Assembly: GCA_002328075.1 (NCBI GenBank)
Contig: DCVT01000059.1
Location: 1-27,420, forward strand
Length of the DNA stretch: 27,420 nucleotides
Direction: 5' to 3'
Origin: Anaerolineales bacterium UBA2181
GTDB taxonomy: Bacteria; Chloroflexota; Anaerolineae; Promineifilales; UBA4811
Part shown: piece by piece, positions 16,000-27,281 of the stretch
Position numbering within the stretch: position 1 is the first letter of the stretch
Layout: every line of letters begins with the position of its first letter
Notes under the pieces: generated by a model
What the model saw: the letters and a program-made list of their open reading frames with translations, nothing else
Told to the model about the DNA's origin: nothing
Database searches by the model: none
Made by a program: the position numbers and the translations under genes

Positions 16000-16335
16000 A
16001 TGAATTGCGCGAGTTGCGGCACCAAGCTCAACCCCGGAAGCCGGGAGTGTCCAAAATGCGGGAAAACCCGCCCGCCCCTGATGCCTCGCTTCATCGCTGC
16101 CGAGCGCCGATATATCGGTTTGACAGCGCGCTATCAGTCGGGCCTATTGGACCGGCAAGCCTACCGCGAAAAGCTGGTCGGCCTGGCGTTCCAGGACGAC
16201 GACGGGTCTTATTGGACCATCAGCGGCCGGGATTCGCGGTGGCATTGGTTCGACGGGCAGCAATGGGTTCCGAGGGACCCGCCTGTGGCTGGTCATCGCA
16301 ATGGTGGGGAGCTTGACCCGACGGCGGAAGGATGA
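16000..16335 (+). CDS. Zinc-ribbon protein of unknown function
   Basis: The 111-residue product opens with a four-Cys zinc ribbon, CASC at residues 3-6 and CPKC at about 17-20. A basic linker and a helical segment (about residues 30-60) follow. Next is a small aromatic domain with GSYWTISGRDSRWHWFDGQQWV, a Trp-rich pattern like that in DUF2510-type and similar short beta modules, often in membrane- or envelope-associated proteins. There is no membrane segment or signal peptide. The ATG at 16000 lacks a strong ribosome binding site. The role is unknown. It is followed by 297 bases in which I see no gene or clear site before UbiD. Confidence 0.7.
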   Translation: MNCASCGTKLNPGSRECPKCGKTRPPLMPRFIAAERRYIGLTARYQSGLLDRQAYREKLVGLAFQDDDGSYWTISGRDSRWHWFDGQQWVPRDPPVAGHRNGGELDPTAEG

Positions 16336-16632
16336 GATTCGGCAGGTGCTGCCCGCCAATTGACCTGGCAACCCGTACCTTCCTGCCTGCCGCGGTTGAG
16401 GCCGCAAGTTGGCGTCGCCGGGGTGTCCAGAGCTAGGCATGCGAGTCCGGCGTGCTCGCTGGCGGCGGGTCCGTTGAATGGTACAAGAGTAGTGTCCGTG
16501 CCTTGGCTCCGAATGCTGCGTGCTTGACGTGTGACCGGCAGGAGTTCGGGGCACCAGTGGATGGTGCGCTGATTGTCGCTGTGAAGCGTTACCATTCTCC
16601 CGGCAGGAGTAGGCCGGACTGAGACAAGCCAC

Positions 16633-17952
16633 ATGGATCTTCGCAGTCTGGTGGATCGCGCCGATGCGTTGGGTTGGGTTAAGACGGTAACCCGGCCGGT
16701 TTCGGCCGAGCTAGAGATGGCAAACGTTGCTAACGCATTGGCCGGTCGTATCGTGCGTTTTGAGAGCATTCTTGGGCATGCTGGCTGGCGGGTGGTCACG
16801 GGCGTTTGCGCCGACCGACGGTACTTTGCCCTGTCGCTAGGTCTGCCCCGCGAGCGGTTGCGGGACCAAATGGTGGCCGGCATCAGGAACCCTCAAACAC
16901 CGCCGCGCGTTGAGCGCGCTCCCTGTCATGAGGTTGTCGAGCCACGCGTCGACCTGAATGAGCTGCCTATCCTGCGGCACCTCCCCACAGACGCCGGACC
17001 CTATGTGACCGCTGCTGCGATCATCGTTTTCGATCCACAGGACGGGCCGAACGTGGCTTTCCACCGGTTGTTGCAGTTGAACCGACATCAATTCGCGGCT
17101 CGTCTGGTGGAGAACCGGGGAACGTATGTTGCCTGGCAACGCTGCAAAGGTGATCTGCCTTGCGCCATTTGTGTGGGCCTTCCGCTGCAGGTGAGTCTTG
17201 CGGCTGCCATGTCGCCGGCCGCAGGCTTGGACGAATTGGCCATCGCAAATGTTTTGTCCGTGACGCCCGTGGTTAATTGCCACACAAACCACCTATGGGT
17301 GCCGGCCGAAGCCGAGTTAGTCATGGAAGGCAGAATCACGAAAAACCTGGCCCGTGAGGGGCCTTTTCCGGACCTCACCGGAACGATGGACGGCGTCCGT
17401 GAGCAGCCGGTTATCGAGATTGACCGCATCACCCACCGGCGCGATCCGATCTACCACGCCTTGTTGCCGGGGGGTCTGGAGCACAAGCTGCTCATGGGGA
17501 TGCCGCGCGAACCGACGATATTCGCAGAGGTGAACCGCGTGGCAGAGTGCCGCGATGTGTTGGTTACCCCGGGCGGTGGCAGCTGGTTACACGCGGTTGT
17601 GCAGATCGCCAAGCGGGGACCCGAAGACGGCCGCCAAGCCGTGCTGGCAGCATTTCGGGGCCATGGTTCGCTGAAACACGTGGTCGTCGTGGATGCTGAC
17701 GTGGATATTCACGACCCTCAACAGGTCGAATGGGCTATCGCTACCCGTTTTCAGGCCGACCAGGATCTCATCACGCTCTTTGACCAACCGGGCAGCAGCT
17801 TGGACCCTTCCGGCCGGCAACAACCGGGACAAAAAGCGCTGACCTCCAAGATGGGTCTGGACGCGACCGTTCCATGGCAAGTCGACCCGAATGCATTTCA
17901 ACGGGTCCAATATGGACCTGTGGAACTGGATCTGTACCTGGATCGAACCTGA
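16633..17952 (+). CDS. UbiD-family (de)carboxylase
   Basis: The 439-residue protein matches UbiD-family enzymes, which use prenylated FMN to decarboxylate (or carboxylate) aromatic and alpha,beta-unsaturated acids. The segment PAEAELVMEG (224-233) holds the conserved Glu pair of the active site and is followed by EGPFPDLTG. LPILRHLPTDAGPY (111-124) and the C-terminal VVVVDADVDIHDP region are also typical. No ubiX-like flavin prenyltransferase, needed for the cofactor, is in the window, and no ubiquinone or menaquinone gene is adjacent, so the substrate is open. The ATG at 16633 has only a weak upstream purine stretch. The next gene starts six bases after its stop, suggesting translational coupling. 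Confidence 0.9.
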   Translation: MDLRSLVDRADALGWVKTVTRPVSAELEMANVANALAGRIVRFESILGHAGWRVVTGVCADRRYFALSLGLPRERLRDQMVAGIRNPQTPPRVERAPCHEVVEPRVDLNELPILRHLPTDAGPYVTAAAIIVFDPQDGPNVAFHRLLQLNRHQFAARLVENRGTYVAWQRCKGDLPCAICVGLPLQVSLAAAMSPAAGLDELAIANVLSVTPVVNCHTNHLWVPAEAELVMEGRITKNLAREGPFPDLTGTMDGVREQPVIEIDRITHRRDPIYHALLPGGLEHKLLMGMPREPTIFAEVNRVAECRDVLVTPGGGSWLHAVVQIAKRGPEDGRQAVLAAFRGHGSLKHVVVVDADVDIHDPQQVEWAIATRFQADQDLITLFDQPGSSLDPSGRQQPGQKALTSKMGLDATVPWQVDPNAFQRVQYGPVELDLYLDRT

Positions 17953-17958
17953 TTCCGG

Positions 17959-19044
17959 GTGGCGCGGGATACACTGGTGTCAACGGCTATCTGCTTTGTT
18001 ATCACGTTCTCGGTGGCTTTTGTGTCAGCATTAATACTGACCCCGTTGGCCTCCGGGTTGGCGCGGCGATTAGGGGTTGCCGCCATTCCGGGCGGACGGC
18101 GCCATCACAACCGACCCGTTCCGAAACTGGGCAGCATTGCGCTGTATCTGGCGTTCATGGCCGCCGTCGTTGTGGCCCAGTTCCTCCCAGTCGAACGATT
18201 TGACTCCAAAGAAGTAATCCGCCTGTTCGGGTTGGTACTGGGCGGAACGGTGCTTTTTGTGGCCGGCCTGATCGACGATGTGCGTGAGCTGGGAGCCATC
18301 CCCCAATTCCTGGCTCAAATTGCGGCGTGCGGGATAGCCATGTCCTGCCTGATCATCATCGAGTACGTGAACAACCCGTTTACCGGACAATGGACTCCAC
18401 AATTCCCCCTGTGGCTCACGCTGCTGCTAACCACCTTTTGGTTGATGGGCATGACCAACACGGTGAACTGGCTTGACGGCTTGGACGGATTGGCAGCCGG
18501 AGTGACTGCCATTATGGCGGCGGTCCTGTTCATCAACGCCGCCTTTCGGCTTGACCCGTCGCAAACCAGCGTCTCGCTGCTGCCTCTGGCGCTGCTGGGT
18601 GCAGTGCTGGGTTTCCTGCCTTACAATTTCCACCCGGCGCGCGTGTTCATCGGGGGAGGCGCGCCGTGGCTTGGTTTTACCCTGGGCGCGTTAGCCATCA
18701 TTGGGGGCGCCAAGGTCGCAGCCGTTCTGCTCGCCATGGGAGCCCCTATTCTGGACGTCGCGTGGCAGATCGTGAGGCGGTTGCGCAGCGGCCGGAACCC
18801 GACCAAGGGCGACCGCGGACACCTTCACTACCGTCTGCTGGACATGGGAATATCGCATCGGACCATTGTCTTGGTCTATTATGCGTTCTGTGCCTTTTTC
18901 GGCGCTCTCACGCTCGTGGTTTCCTCGCGCCTGTTCAAGTTGGTGACATTCGGGGTCATGGCGATGATTGTGATGGGCGCGATGGCCTGGTTATCACGCC
19001 CGCAGGCGCACATCTCGAAAAAGCAGTCCGAAAAATCCGACTGA
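17959..19044 (+). CDS. WecA/TagO-like polyprenyl-phosphate N-acetylhexosamine-1-phosphate transferase
   Basis: The 361-residue protein has about ten membrane helices and belongs to the MraY/WecA/TagO family, which loads a UDP-amino-sugar phosphate onto undecaprenyl phosphate. Conserved cytoplasmic loops are present: LIDDV with D106/D107, NTVNWLDGLDGLAAG with N170, D173 and D176, and DRGHLHYRLLDMG around 285-297. The family's usual FMGDxGS motif is replaced by FIGGGAP (230-236), so its Asp, thought to bind Mg2+, is Gly at 233. Everything around that motif (NFHPARV before, GFTLGALAIIGGAK after) is intact. The start is GTG at 17959, six bases after the ubiD stop. No ribosome binding site is evident beyond a GG run. 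It converges with tpiA. Confidence 0.88.
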   Translation: MARDTLVSTAICFVITFSVAFVSALILTPLASGLARRLGVAAIPGGRRHHNRPVPKLGSIALYLAFMAAVVVAQFLPVERFDSKEVIRLFGLVLGGTVLFVAGLIDDVRELGAIPQFLAQIAACGIAMSCLIIIEYVNNPFTGQWTPQFPLWLTLLLTTFWLMGMTNTVNWLDGLDGLAAGVTAIMAAVLFINAAFRLDPSQTSVSLLPLALLGAVLGFLPYNFHPARVFIGGGAPWLGFTLGALAIIGGAKVAAVLLAMGAPILDVAWQIVRRLRSGRNPTKGDRGHLHYRLLDMGISHRTIVLVYYAFCAFFGALTLVVSSRLFKLVTFGVMAMIVMGAMAWLSRPQAHISKKQSEKSD

Positions 19045-19063
19045 CGTGCAACCAGCTCGTCAG
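19041..19063. terminator. Small hairpin spanning both stop codons of the convergent pair
   Basis: CTGACG (19041-19046) pairs with CGTCAG (19058-19063). The two arms contain the stop codons of the plus-strand gene and of tpiA respectively. On the minus strand the stem is followed after five bases by TTTTT, a modest terminator signature for tpiA. Confidence 0.35.
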
Positions 19064-19818
19064 GAATCGACAACAGCCAACCGGGTGAGCTGTGGCCAGG
19101 TGCTCTTGAGACTGGCGCCGCCCACCAGCGCTCCGTCGATGTCTGGCTGGCGCATGTAACCGGCAATGTTGTTGACGTCCACGCTTCCGCCGTACTGGAT
19201 GCGAATGACCTGGGCTGTTTGCTCCCCGAACAGGATACTCAGCGTGCTGCGGATCACCTGGATAACGTGTTGGGCTGTGATCGCATCACACGCGCGGCCT
19301 GTGCCAATGGCCCACACGGGTTCATACGCAATAATGACCCGTTGGGCATTGGTTGAGGAGAGTCCAACAAGGCCAGCCTGAACCTGCCCGGCCACCCACG
19401 AATCGGTTAAGCGAGATTCGTTCTGTTCCAGGTTCTCGCCGACGCACATGATGGGTGCCAAACCGTGTATCAACGCGGCGTGAACCTTCTGGTTGACGGT
19501 CTGATCTGTCTCGCCGAAATACATCCGGCGCTCCGAATGGCCCACGATGACGTATTGGCATAGGCCTTTGAGCATCAGCGGCGACACTTCACCTGTGAAA
19601 GCGCCCTTGTCCAGGTAGTGCATGTTCTGCGCCGCCAGTCCAATTCCGGTGCCGCCAAGCAGGTCGGCCATCGCTGTCAACGCAACATGCGGAGGGGCGA
19701 TGACACGTTCGACTTGATGGATGGCATCAAGCTCATCCTTGATGCCGTTGACGAACGTGATCGCTTCCTGCACGGTCAAGTTCATCTTCCAATTGCCGGC
19801 GATTACGGGTTTGCGCAT
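19060..19818 (-). CDS. tpiA: Triosephosphate isomerase
   Basis: The 252-residue protein interconverts glyceraldehyde 3-phosphate and dihydroxyacetone phosphate in glycolysis and gluconeogenesis. The full set of motifs is present: GNWKMN with the substrate-binding Lys, VGHSERR with the catalytic His, AYEPVWAIGTG with the catalytic Glu at the start of loop 6, YGGSV, and GGASLK at the phosphate site. The length is normal. I place the start at ATG 19818, seven bases after AGAGG. An in-frame ATG at 19833 has no such site. The gene has its own extended -10 promoter and is divergent from rpoB. It is not linked to the usual gap, pgk or secG neighbours. Confidence 0.97.
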   Translation of the reverse strand: MRKPVIAGNWKMNLTVQEAITFVNGIKDELDAIHQVERVIAPPHVALTAMADLLGGTGIGLAAQNMHYLDKGAFTGEVSPLMLKGLCQYVIVGHSERRMYFGETDQTVNQKVHAALIHGLAPIMCVGENLEQNESRLTDSWVAGQVQAGLVGLSSTNAQRVIIAYEPVWAIGTGRACDAITAQHVIQVIRSTLSILFGEQTAQVIRIQYGGSVDVNNIAGYMRQPDIDGALVGGASLKSTWPQLTRLAVVDS

Positions 19819-19856
19819 TGTGGCCTCTCTCATCTGACTCGTACTGACGGCGTCCG

Positions 19857-19865
19857 ATTATACCA
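19857..19865 (-). promoter_or_regulatory. Extended -10 promoter of tpiA
   Basis: On the minus strand TGGTATAAT gives a perfect -10 hexamer with a TGn extension, about 40 bases before the ATG at 19818. No good -35 is visible at 16-18 bp. Confidence 0.6.
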
Positions 19866-19921
19866 GAACGAATATCGGGCAAGAATCTGCAGATTTGTCG
19901 GCCAGTGCGGGTTTCCAGTCG

Positions 19922-19949
19922 TTGACATGGCCGATCAGACTGTTATAAT
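19922..19949 (+). promoter_or_regulatory. Consensus promoter of rpoB
   Basis: TTGACA (19922-19927) and TATAAT (19944-19949) are both perfect, 16 bp apart, and the -10 also has a TGn extension. Initiation near 19956 gives a leader of about 98 nt. It is the best promoter match in the window. Confidence 0.85.
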
Positions 19950-19983
19950 TCCCGTTCGCGGAATCGCAGGAACAATTGGGATT

Positions 19984-20008
19984 AGGGTTGGCCGGCTGGC
20001 TCAACCCT
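19984..20008 (+). promoter_or_regulatory. Hairpin in the rpoB leader
   Basis: AGGGTTGGCC (19984-19993) pairs with GGCTCAACCCT (19998-20008) around a GGCT loop with one bulged T, giving 10 base pairs. TGTTT follows it. It could be an attenuator or a leader-stabilising element. The T-tract is weak. Confidence 0.4.
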
Positions 20009-20054
20009 TGTTTCCATGCCTGTTGGGCACGTAAGTGCGACAAGGAGTGTGTGA

Positions 20055-24016
<3,962 letters not shown>

Positions 24017-24020
<4 letters not shown>

Positions 24021-24045
24021 CACTGCCCTGCGGGTATGGTAGACT
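24017..24045 (+). promoter_or_regulatory. Promoter of the str operon at the rpoB stop codon
   Basis: TTGACA (24017-24022, containing the rpoB stop) and TAGACT (24040-24045) are separated by exactly 17 bp, with a TGG extension before the -10. Initiation near 24052 gives a leader of about 167 nt. It would let rpsL-rpsG-fusA-tuf be expressed independently of rpoB. Confidence 0.7.
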
Positions 24046-24064
24046 CTTCTGACGTCTAATTCCG

Positions 24065-24194
24065 TGGCACCCTTGACGGGTGCCAACTGAATAGGTAACT
24101 GAAGAAGCAGGAGGCCACCGCATCACGTTGGGTGGCCTTCTGCGACGAAAAGAGAGGTTTTTGGTGCCACACGGTGTAGCACGTGCTGTGTGGC
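24065..24194 (+). promoter_or_regulatory. Three-hairpin leader RNA before rpsL
   Basis: Hairpin 1 is a perfect 8-bp stem with a 5-nt loop (24065-24072 with 24078-24085). Hairpin 2 is a 13-bp stem with one G-U pair and an 11-nt loop (24107-24119 with 24131-24143). Hairpin 3 pairs GCCACAC (24166-24172) with GTGTGGC (24188-24194) and encloses AGCAC/GTGCT. A TTTTT lies at 24158-24162, 15 bases after hairpin 2. The ribosome binding site follows hairpin 3 by about 15 bases. Such a structured leader could carry ribosomal-protein autoregulation, but it matches no leader family I can name. Confidence 0.55.
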
Positions 24195-24218
24195 TGTTAC
24201 GAGTGTTCGGAGGTTGAT

Positions 24219-24638
24219 GTGCCGACAATAAACCAGATGGTGCGAAAGGGACGCAAGATCAAGTCTAGGAAGACCAAAGCGCCGGCGCTGCAGTATACGT
24301 TCAATTCGTATCAGCAACGCCGCACTCAGCAACCCAAGGGCGCGCCGTTCAAACGGGGTGTCTGTACGCAGGTCCGCACGCAGACGCCGAAAAAACCCAA
24401 TTCGGCTCTTCGCAAGGTTGCTCGTGTGCGCTTATCCAACGGTATTGAGGTTACTGCCTACATCCCGGGTGAGGGGCACAGTCTTCAGGAACACTCGGTG
24501 GTTTTGGTGCGCGGCGGCCGCGTTAAGGATCTGCCAGGCGTTCGCTATCACGTGGTCCGTGGCACGCTGGATGCTGATGGAGTGGTGGATCGGGCCAAGG
24601 GCCGTTCCAAGTACGGCACCAAAGCCGGCAAGAAGTAG
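24219..24638 (+). CDS. rpsL: 30S ribosomal protein S12
   Basis: The 139-residue S12 protein of the decoding centre is complete. It opens PTINQMVRKGR and contains TPKKPNSALRKVARVRL and EGHSLQEHSVVLVRGGRVKDLPGVRYH. The lysines at the two usual streptomycin-resistance positions (K42 and K87 of E. coli) are retained, as is the Asp that is methylthiolated in some bacteria. The start is GTG at 24219, five bases after GGAGG. The open frame upstream to 24183 runs through the third leader hairpin and is not family-like. It is the first gene of the str operon, 13 bp before rpsG. Confidence 0.97.
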   Translation: MPTINQMVRKGRKIKSRKTKAPALQYTFNSYQQRRTQQPKGAPFKRGVCTQVRTQTPKKPNSALRKVARVRLSNGIEVTAYIPGEGHSLQEHSVVLVRGGRVKDLPGVRYHVVRGTLDADGVVDRAKGRSKYGTKAGKK

Positions 24639-24651
24639 GGAGGAGTGAGAA

Positions 24652-25122
24652 ATGGCACGGCGAGCCCAATTCCCCAAGCGCCCTGTGGATCCCGATGTTC
24701 GCTACAACAGCGTCCTTGTCGGCGTGTTTATCAACCAGATCATGCGCAGCGGCAAAAAGAGCACAGCGCGCAGCGTCATCTATGATGCGATGGAGATCAT
24801 GGAGCAGCGGGCTCACAAAAACCCGCTAGAGCTGGTGGAGCAGGCGGTCAACAACGTGAAACCGGTGATCGAGGTAAAACCGCGACGGGTAGGTGGTGCC
24901 ACCTACCAGGTACCGGTTGAGGTCCCGCCGGACCGGAGGGTAGCGTTGGCGATGCGGTGGCTGCTGAAAGCGTCCGACAGCCGCACTGGAAAAAGCATGG
25001 CGGAGAAGCTTGCCGTGGAGCTGCTAGATGCAGCCAATGGCCAAGGTGCTGCCATGAAGAAACGGGAAGACACTCACCGCATGGCAGAGGCTAACCGAGC
25101 TTTTGCTCATTATCGTTGGTGA
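24652..25122 (+). CDS. rpsG: 30S ribosomal protein S7
   Basis: The 156-residue S7 protein nucleates folding of the 3' major domain of 16S rRNA. Conserved segments are VDPDVRYNSVLVGVFINQIMRSGKKS, VEVKPRRVGGATYQVPVEV and the C-terminal GAAMKKREDTHRMAEANRAFAHYRW (given as landmarks in its length). GGGAGGAG precedes the ATG at 24652. In E. coli, S7 represses its operon by binding the long rpsL-rpsG intercistronic region. Here that gap is only 13 bases, so such a site cannot fit, and any autoregulation would have to use another element such as the leader upstream of rpsL. Confidence 0.97.
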   Translation: MARRAQFPKRPVDPDVRYNSVLVGVFINQIMRSGKKSTARSVIYDAMEIMEQRAHKNPLELVEQAVNNVKPVIEVKPRRVGGATYQVPVEVPPDRRVALAMRWLLKASDSRTGKSMAEKLAVELLDAANGQGAAMKKREDTHRMAEANRAFAHYRW

Positions 25123-25150
25123 TTGGGGCCCTTCACTGCTGGAGATTTGC

Positions 25151-27235
25151 GTGTCTCGTCAGTACCCGCTGGGAAGCATACGGAATATCGGCATAATTGC
25201 CCACATCGATGCCGGCAAAACGACGACGACCGAGCGGGTGCTATACTACACCGGCCGAACCCATCGTATCGGCAGCGTTGACAACGGCACCACGGTGACC
25301 GATTGGATGGACCAGGAGCGGGAACGCGGGATCACCATTACGGCGGCCGCAATCACCGCCTATTGGCGCGATCACCAGATCAACATCATTGATACCCCCG
25401 GGCACATCGACTTTACGGCCGAGGTTCAGCGTTCGCTTCGTGTGTTGGATGGCGGCGTGGTCGTTTTTGACGGGGTGGCGGGCGTAGAGCCACAGTCCGA
25501 GACAGTCTGGCGTCAGGCGGATCGGTACCAGGTTCCCCGGATCTGTTTCGTGAACAAGATGGACCGTATGGGCGCGGATCTGAACCACACGGTAGACATG
25601 GTTCGTGACCGATTGGGAGCCCGTCCGATACTGCTGCAGTTGCCCATAGGACGCGAGAGTCAGTTCGAGGGTGTGGTGGACCTGCTCTCGGTTCAGGCGA
25701 TCACTTGGCTAGAGGAGGATCTCGGCGCTGTGCCCATCGTTGGTCCTGTGCCTGCTGGCCTGGAAGAAGAGGCTCAGTTGCTGCGCATGCAGGTCGTTGA
25801 GCAAATTGTCGAAACCGATGACGGTCTGACTTCCCGCTATCTGGATGGGGAACCTATTCCCCTGGAAGATCTCCGTGCCGCCCTGAGGCATGCAACGCTG
25901 GCTGGTGCCCTGACGCCGATCCTCTGTGGGAGTGCGCTGCGCAACAAGGGAGTGCAGCCTTTGCTGGACGCTATTGTCGATTATCTTCCCTCGCCGTTGG
26001 ATGTTCAGGCCATCGTGGGGGTCAACCCATTTACGAAGAAGGAAGAGACCCGAGTAGCCGATGAGGCGATGCCCGTTGCCGGGCTCGTTTTCAAGATCGC
26101 CAGTGACCCGTATGTTGGCCGCCTGGCATATCTGAGGCTTTATTCTGGGCGTCTGCAAAGTGGCCAAACCCTGCTCAATGCCAACAAGGGAAAGAAGGAA
26201 AGGTTGAACCGGCTGGTCCGAATGTATGCTGATCGGCGGGAGGATGCGGCCGAGGCATATGCCGGCGATATCGTCGCGGTGCCCGGTCTCAAGTTCACCT
26301 ATACCGGGGACACACTTTGTGACCCGCGCGGCCCCATCGTGCTGGAGAACATTGCCTTTCCCGAACCGGTTATCTCCGTGGCCATTGAACCCAAGACGGC
26401 GGCCGATCAGGATCGCCTGACCGATGCGCTGAACCGTTTGGCGGATGAGGATCCCACTTTCGGAGTTCGGGTCAATGACCAGACGGGACAGATGCTCATT
26501 TCCGGAATGGGTGAGCTTCACCTGGAGGTTTTGGTCACCCGGTTGCTGCGCGAATTCAAGGTGCAGGCCAACGTGGGGCGGCCGCGAGTGGCCTACCGGG
26601 AGACGATCACAGTTCCGGTGCTCGGCGCGGAGGGCAGGTTTGTGCGCCAGGCCGGGGTGCGCAGCCAATTTGCGGTTGTCGTGCTGGATCTTTTCCCTCA
26701 ACCGGCTGGAACCGGCAACCAGTTCGAAAACCGCCATGTCGACCCGCGGATGCCAGCCCTGTTTGTCTCGGCGGTGGAAGCGGGCGCTATGGAAGCCATG
26801 GAGAGCGGAGTAATCGCGGGGTACCCCATGGTGGATATCAAGGCAGTGTTGACCAGCTGCACGTACGAAGAGCCAGAATCCACCGAGATGGCATTCAAAG
26901 TGGCTGCTTCCATGGCGTTTCAGGATGGAGTCCAACGGGGTGCGCCTGTTTTGCTAGAGCCAGTGATGAAGGTGGAGGTGGTCGCTCCGGAAGAGTTCAC
27001 CGGTGAGGTCCTGGGAAATCTTTCGTCGCGGCGCTCAACGATTGAAGGGATGTCACCCCGTGCTGGTGCGCTGCACGTGATTGACGCTCGGGTCCCGCTG
27101 GCCGAGATGTTCGGTTACGCCACGCAACTGCGATCGATGAGCCAGGGTCGCGGTACCTTTACGCTCGAATTCGACCATTACGATCGTGTGAGCGATGCTG
27201 TTCTGGAAGGAATCACGAGCGGCAGCCGGTATTAG
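25151..27235 (+). CDS. fusA: Elongation factor G with divergent domain IV tip
   Basis: The 694-residue translational GTPase has an intact G domain: AHIDAGKTTTTE (P loop, K23), ERGITITAAA, DTPGHIDF and NKMDRMGAD. Domains II, III and V look normal (MSQGRGTFTLEFDHY at the end). Domain IV, whose tip enters the decoding centre in translocation, differs strongly. The usual GGRGQYG loop reads AGVRSQFA (501-508), the GGVIPKEYIPAV segment reads DPRMPALFVSAV, and YHEVDSSE reads YEEPESTE, so the His573/His583 equivalent is E573. The start is GTG 25151, seven bases after GGAG. The longer frame from 25103 overlaps rpsG. Its place in the str operon says it is the main EF-G, yet the tip looks like a specialised paralogue. 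Another fusA elsewhere cannot be excluded. Confidence 0.93.
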   Translation: MSRQYPLGSIRNIGIIAHIDAGKTTTTERVLYYTGRTHRIGSVDNGTTVTDWMDQERERGITITAAAITAYWRDHQINIIDTPGHIDFTAEVQRSLRVLDGGVVVFDGVAGVEPQSETVWRQADRYQVPRICFVNKMDRMGADLNHTVDMVRDRLGARPILLQLPIGRESQFEGVVDLLSVQAITWLEEDLGAVPIVGPVPAGLEEEAQLLRMQVVEQIVETDDGLTSRYLDGEPIPLEDLRAALRHATLAGALTPILCGSALRNKGVQPLLDAIVDYLPSPLDVQAIVGVNPFTKKEETRVADEAMPVAGLVFKIASDPYVGRLAYLRLYSGRLQSGQTLLNANKGKKERLNRLVRMYADRREDAAEAYAGDIVAVPGLKFTYTGDTLCDPRGPIVLENIAFPEPVISVAIEPKTAADQDRLTDALNRLADEDPTFGVRVNDQTGQMLISGMGELHLEVLVTRLLREFKVQANVGRPRVAYRETITVPVLGAEGRFVRQAGVRSQFAVVVLDLFPQPAGTGNQFENRHVDPRMPALFVSAVEAGAMEAMESGVIAGYPMVDIKAVLTSCTYEEPESTEMAFKVAASMAFQDGVQRGAPVLLEPVMKVEVVAPEEFTGEVLGNLSSRRSTIEGMSPRAGALHVIDARVPLAEMFGYATQLRSMSQGRGTFTLEFDHYDRVSDAVLEGITSGSRY

Positions 27236-27281
27236 GCTTGATATTGCATGCATTGGGCGTGAGGAGCAAGGAGAGAACGAG

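Noticed and set aside
24183..24218. Upstream extension of rpsL
   Set aside because: The extra residues are not S12-like and overlap the leader hairpin. GGAGG points to the GTG at 24219.
25103..25150. Upstream extension of fusA
   Set aside because: Overlaps the rpsG coding end. Family alignment and the GGAG site favour GTG 25151.
25709..26935. 408-residue minus-strand open frame
   Set aside because: Antisense to fusA, whose protein is unmistakable. No motif or start signal.
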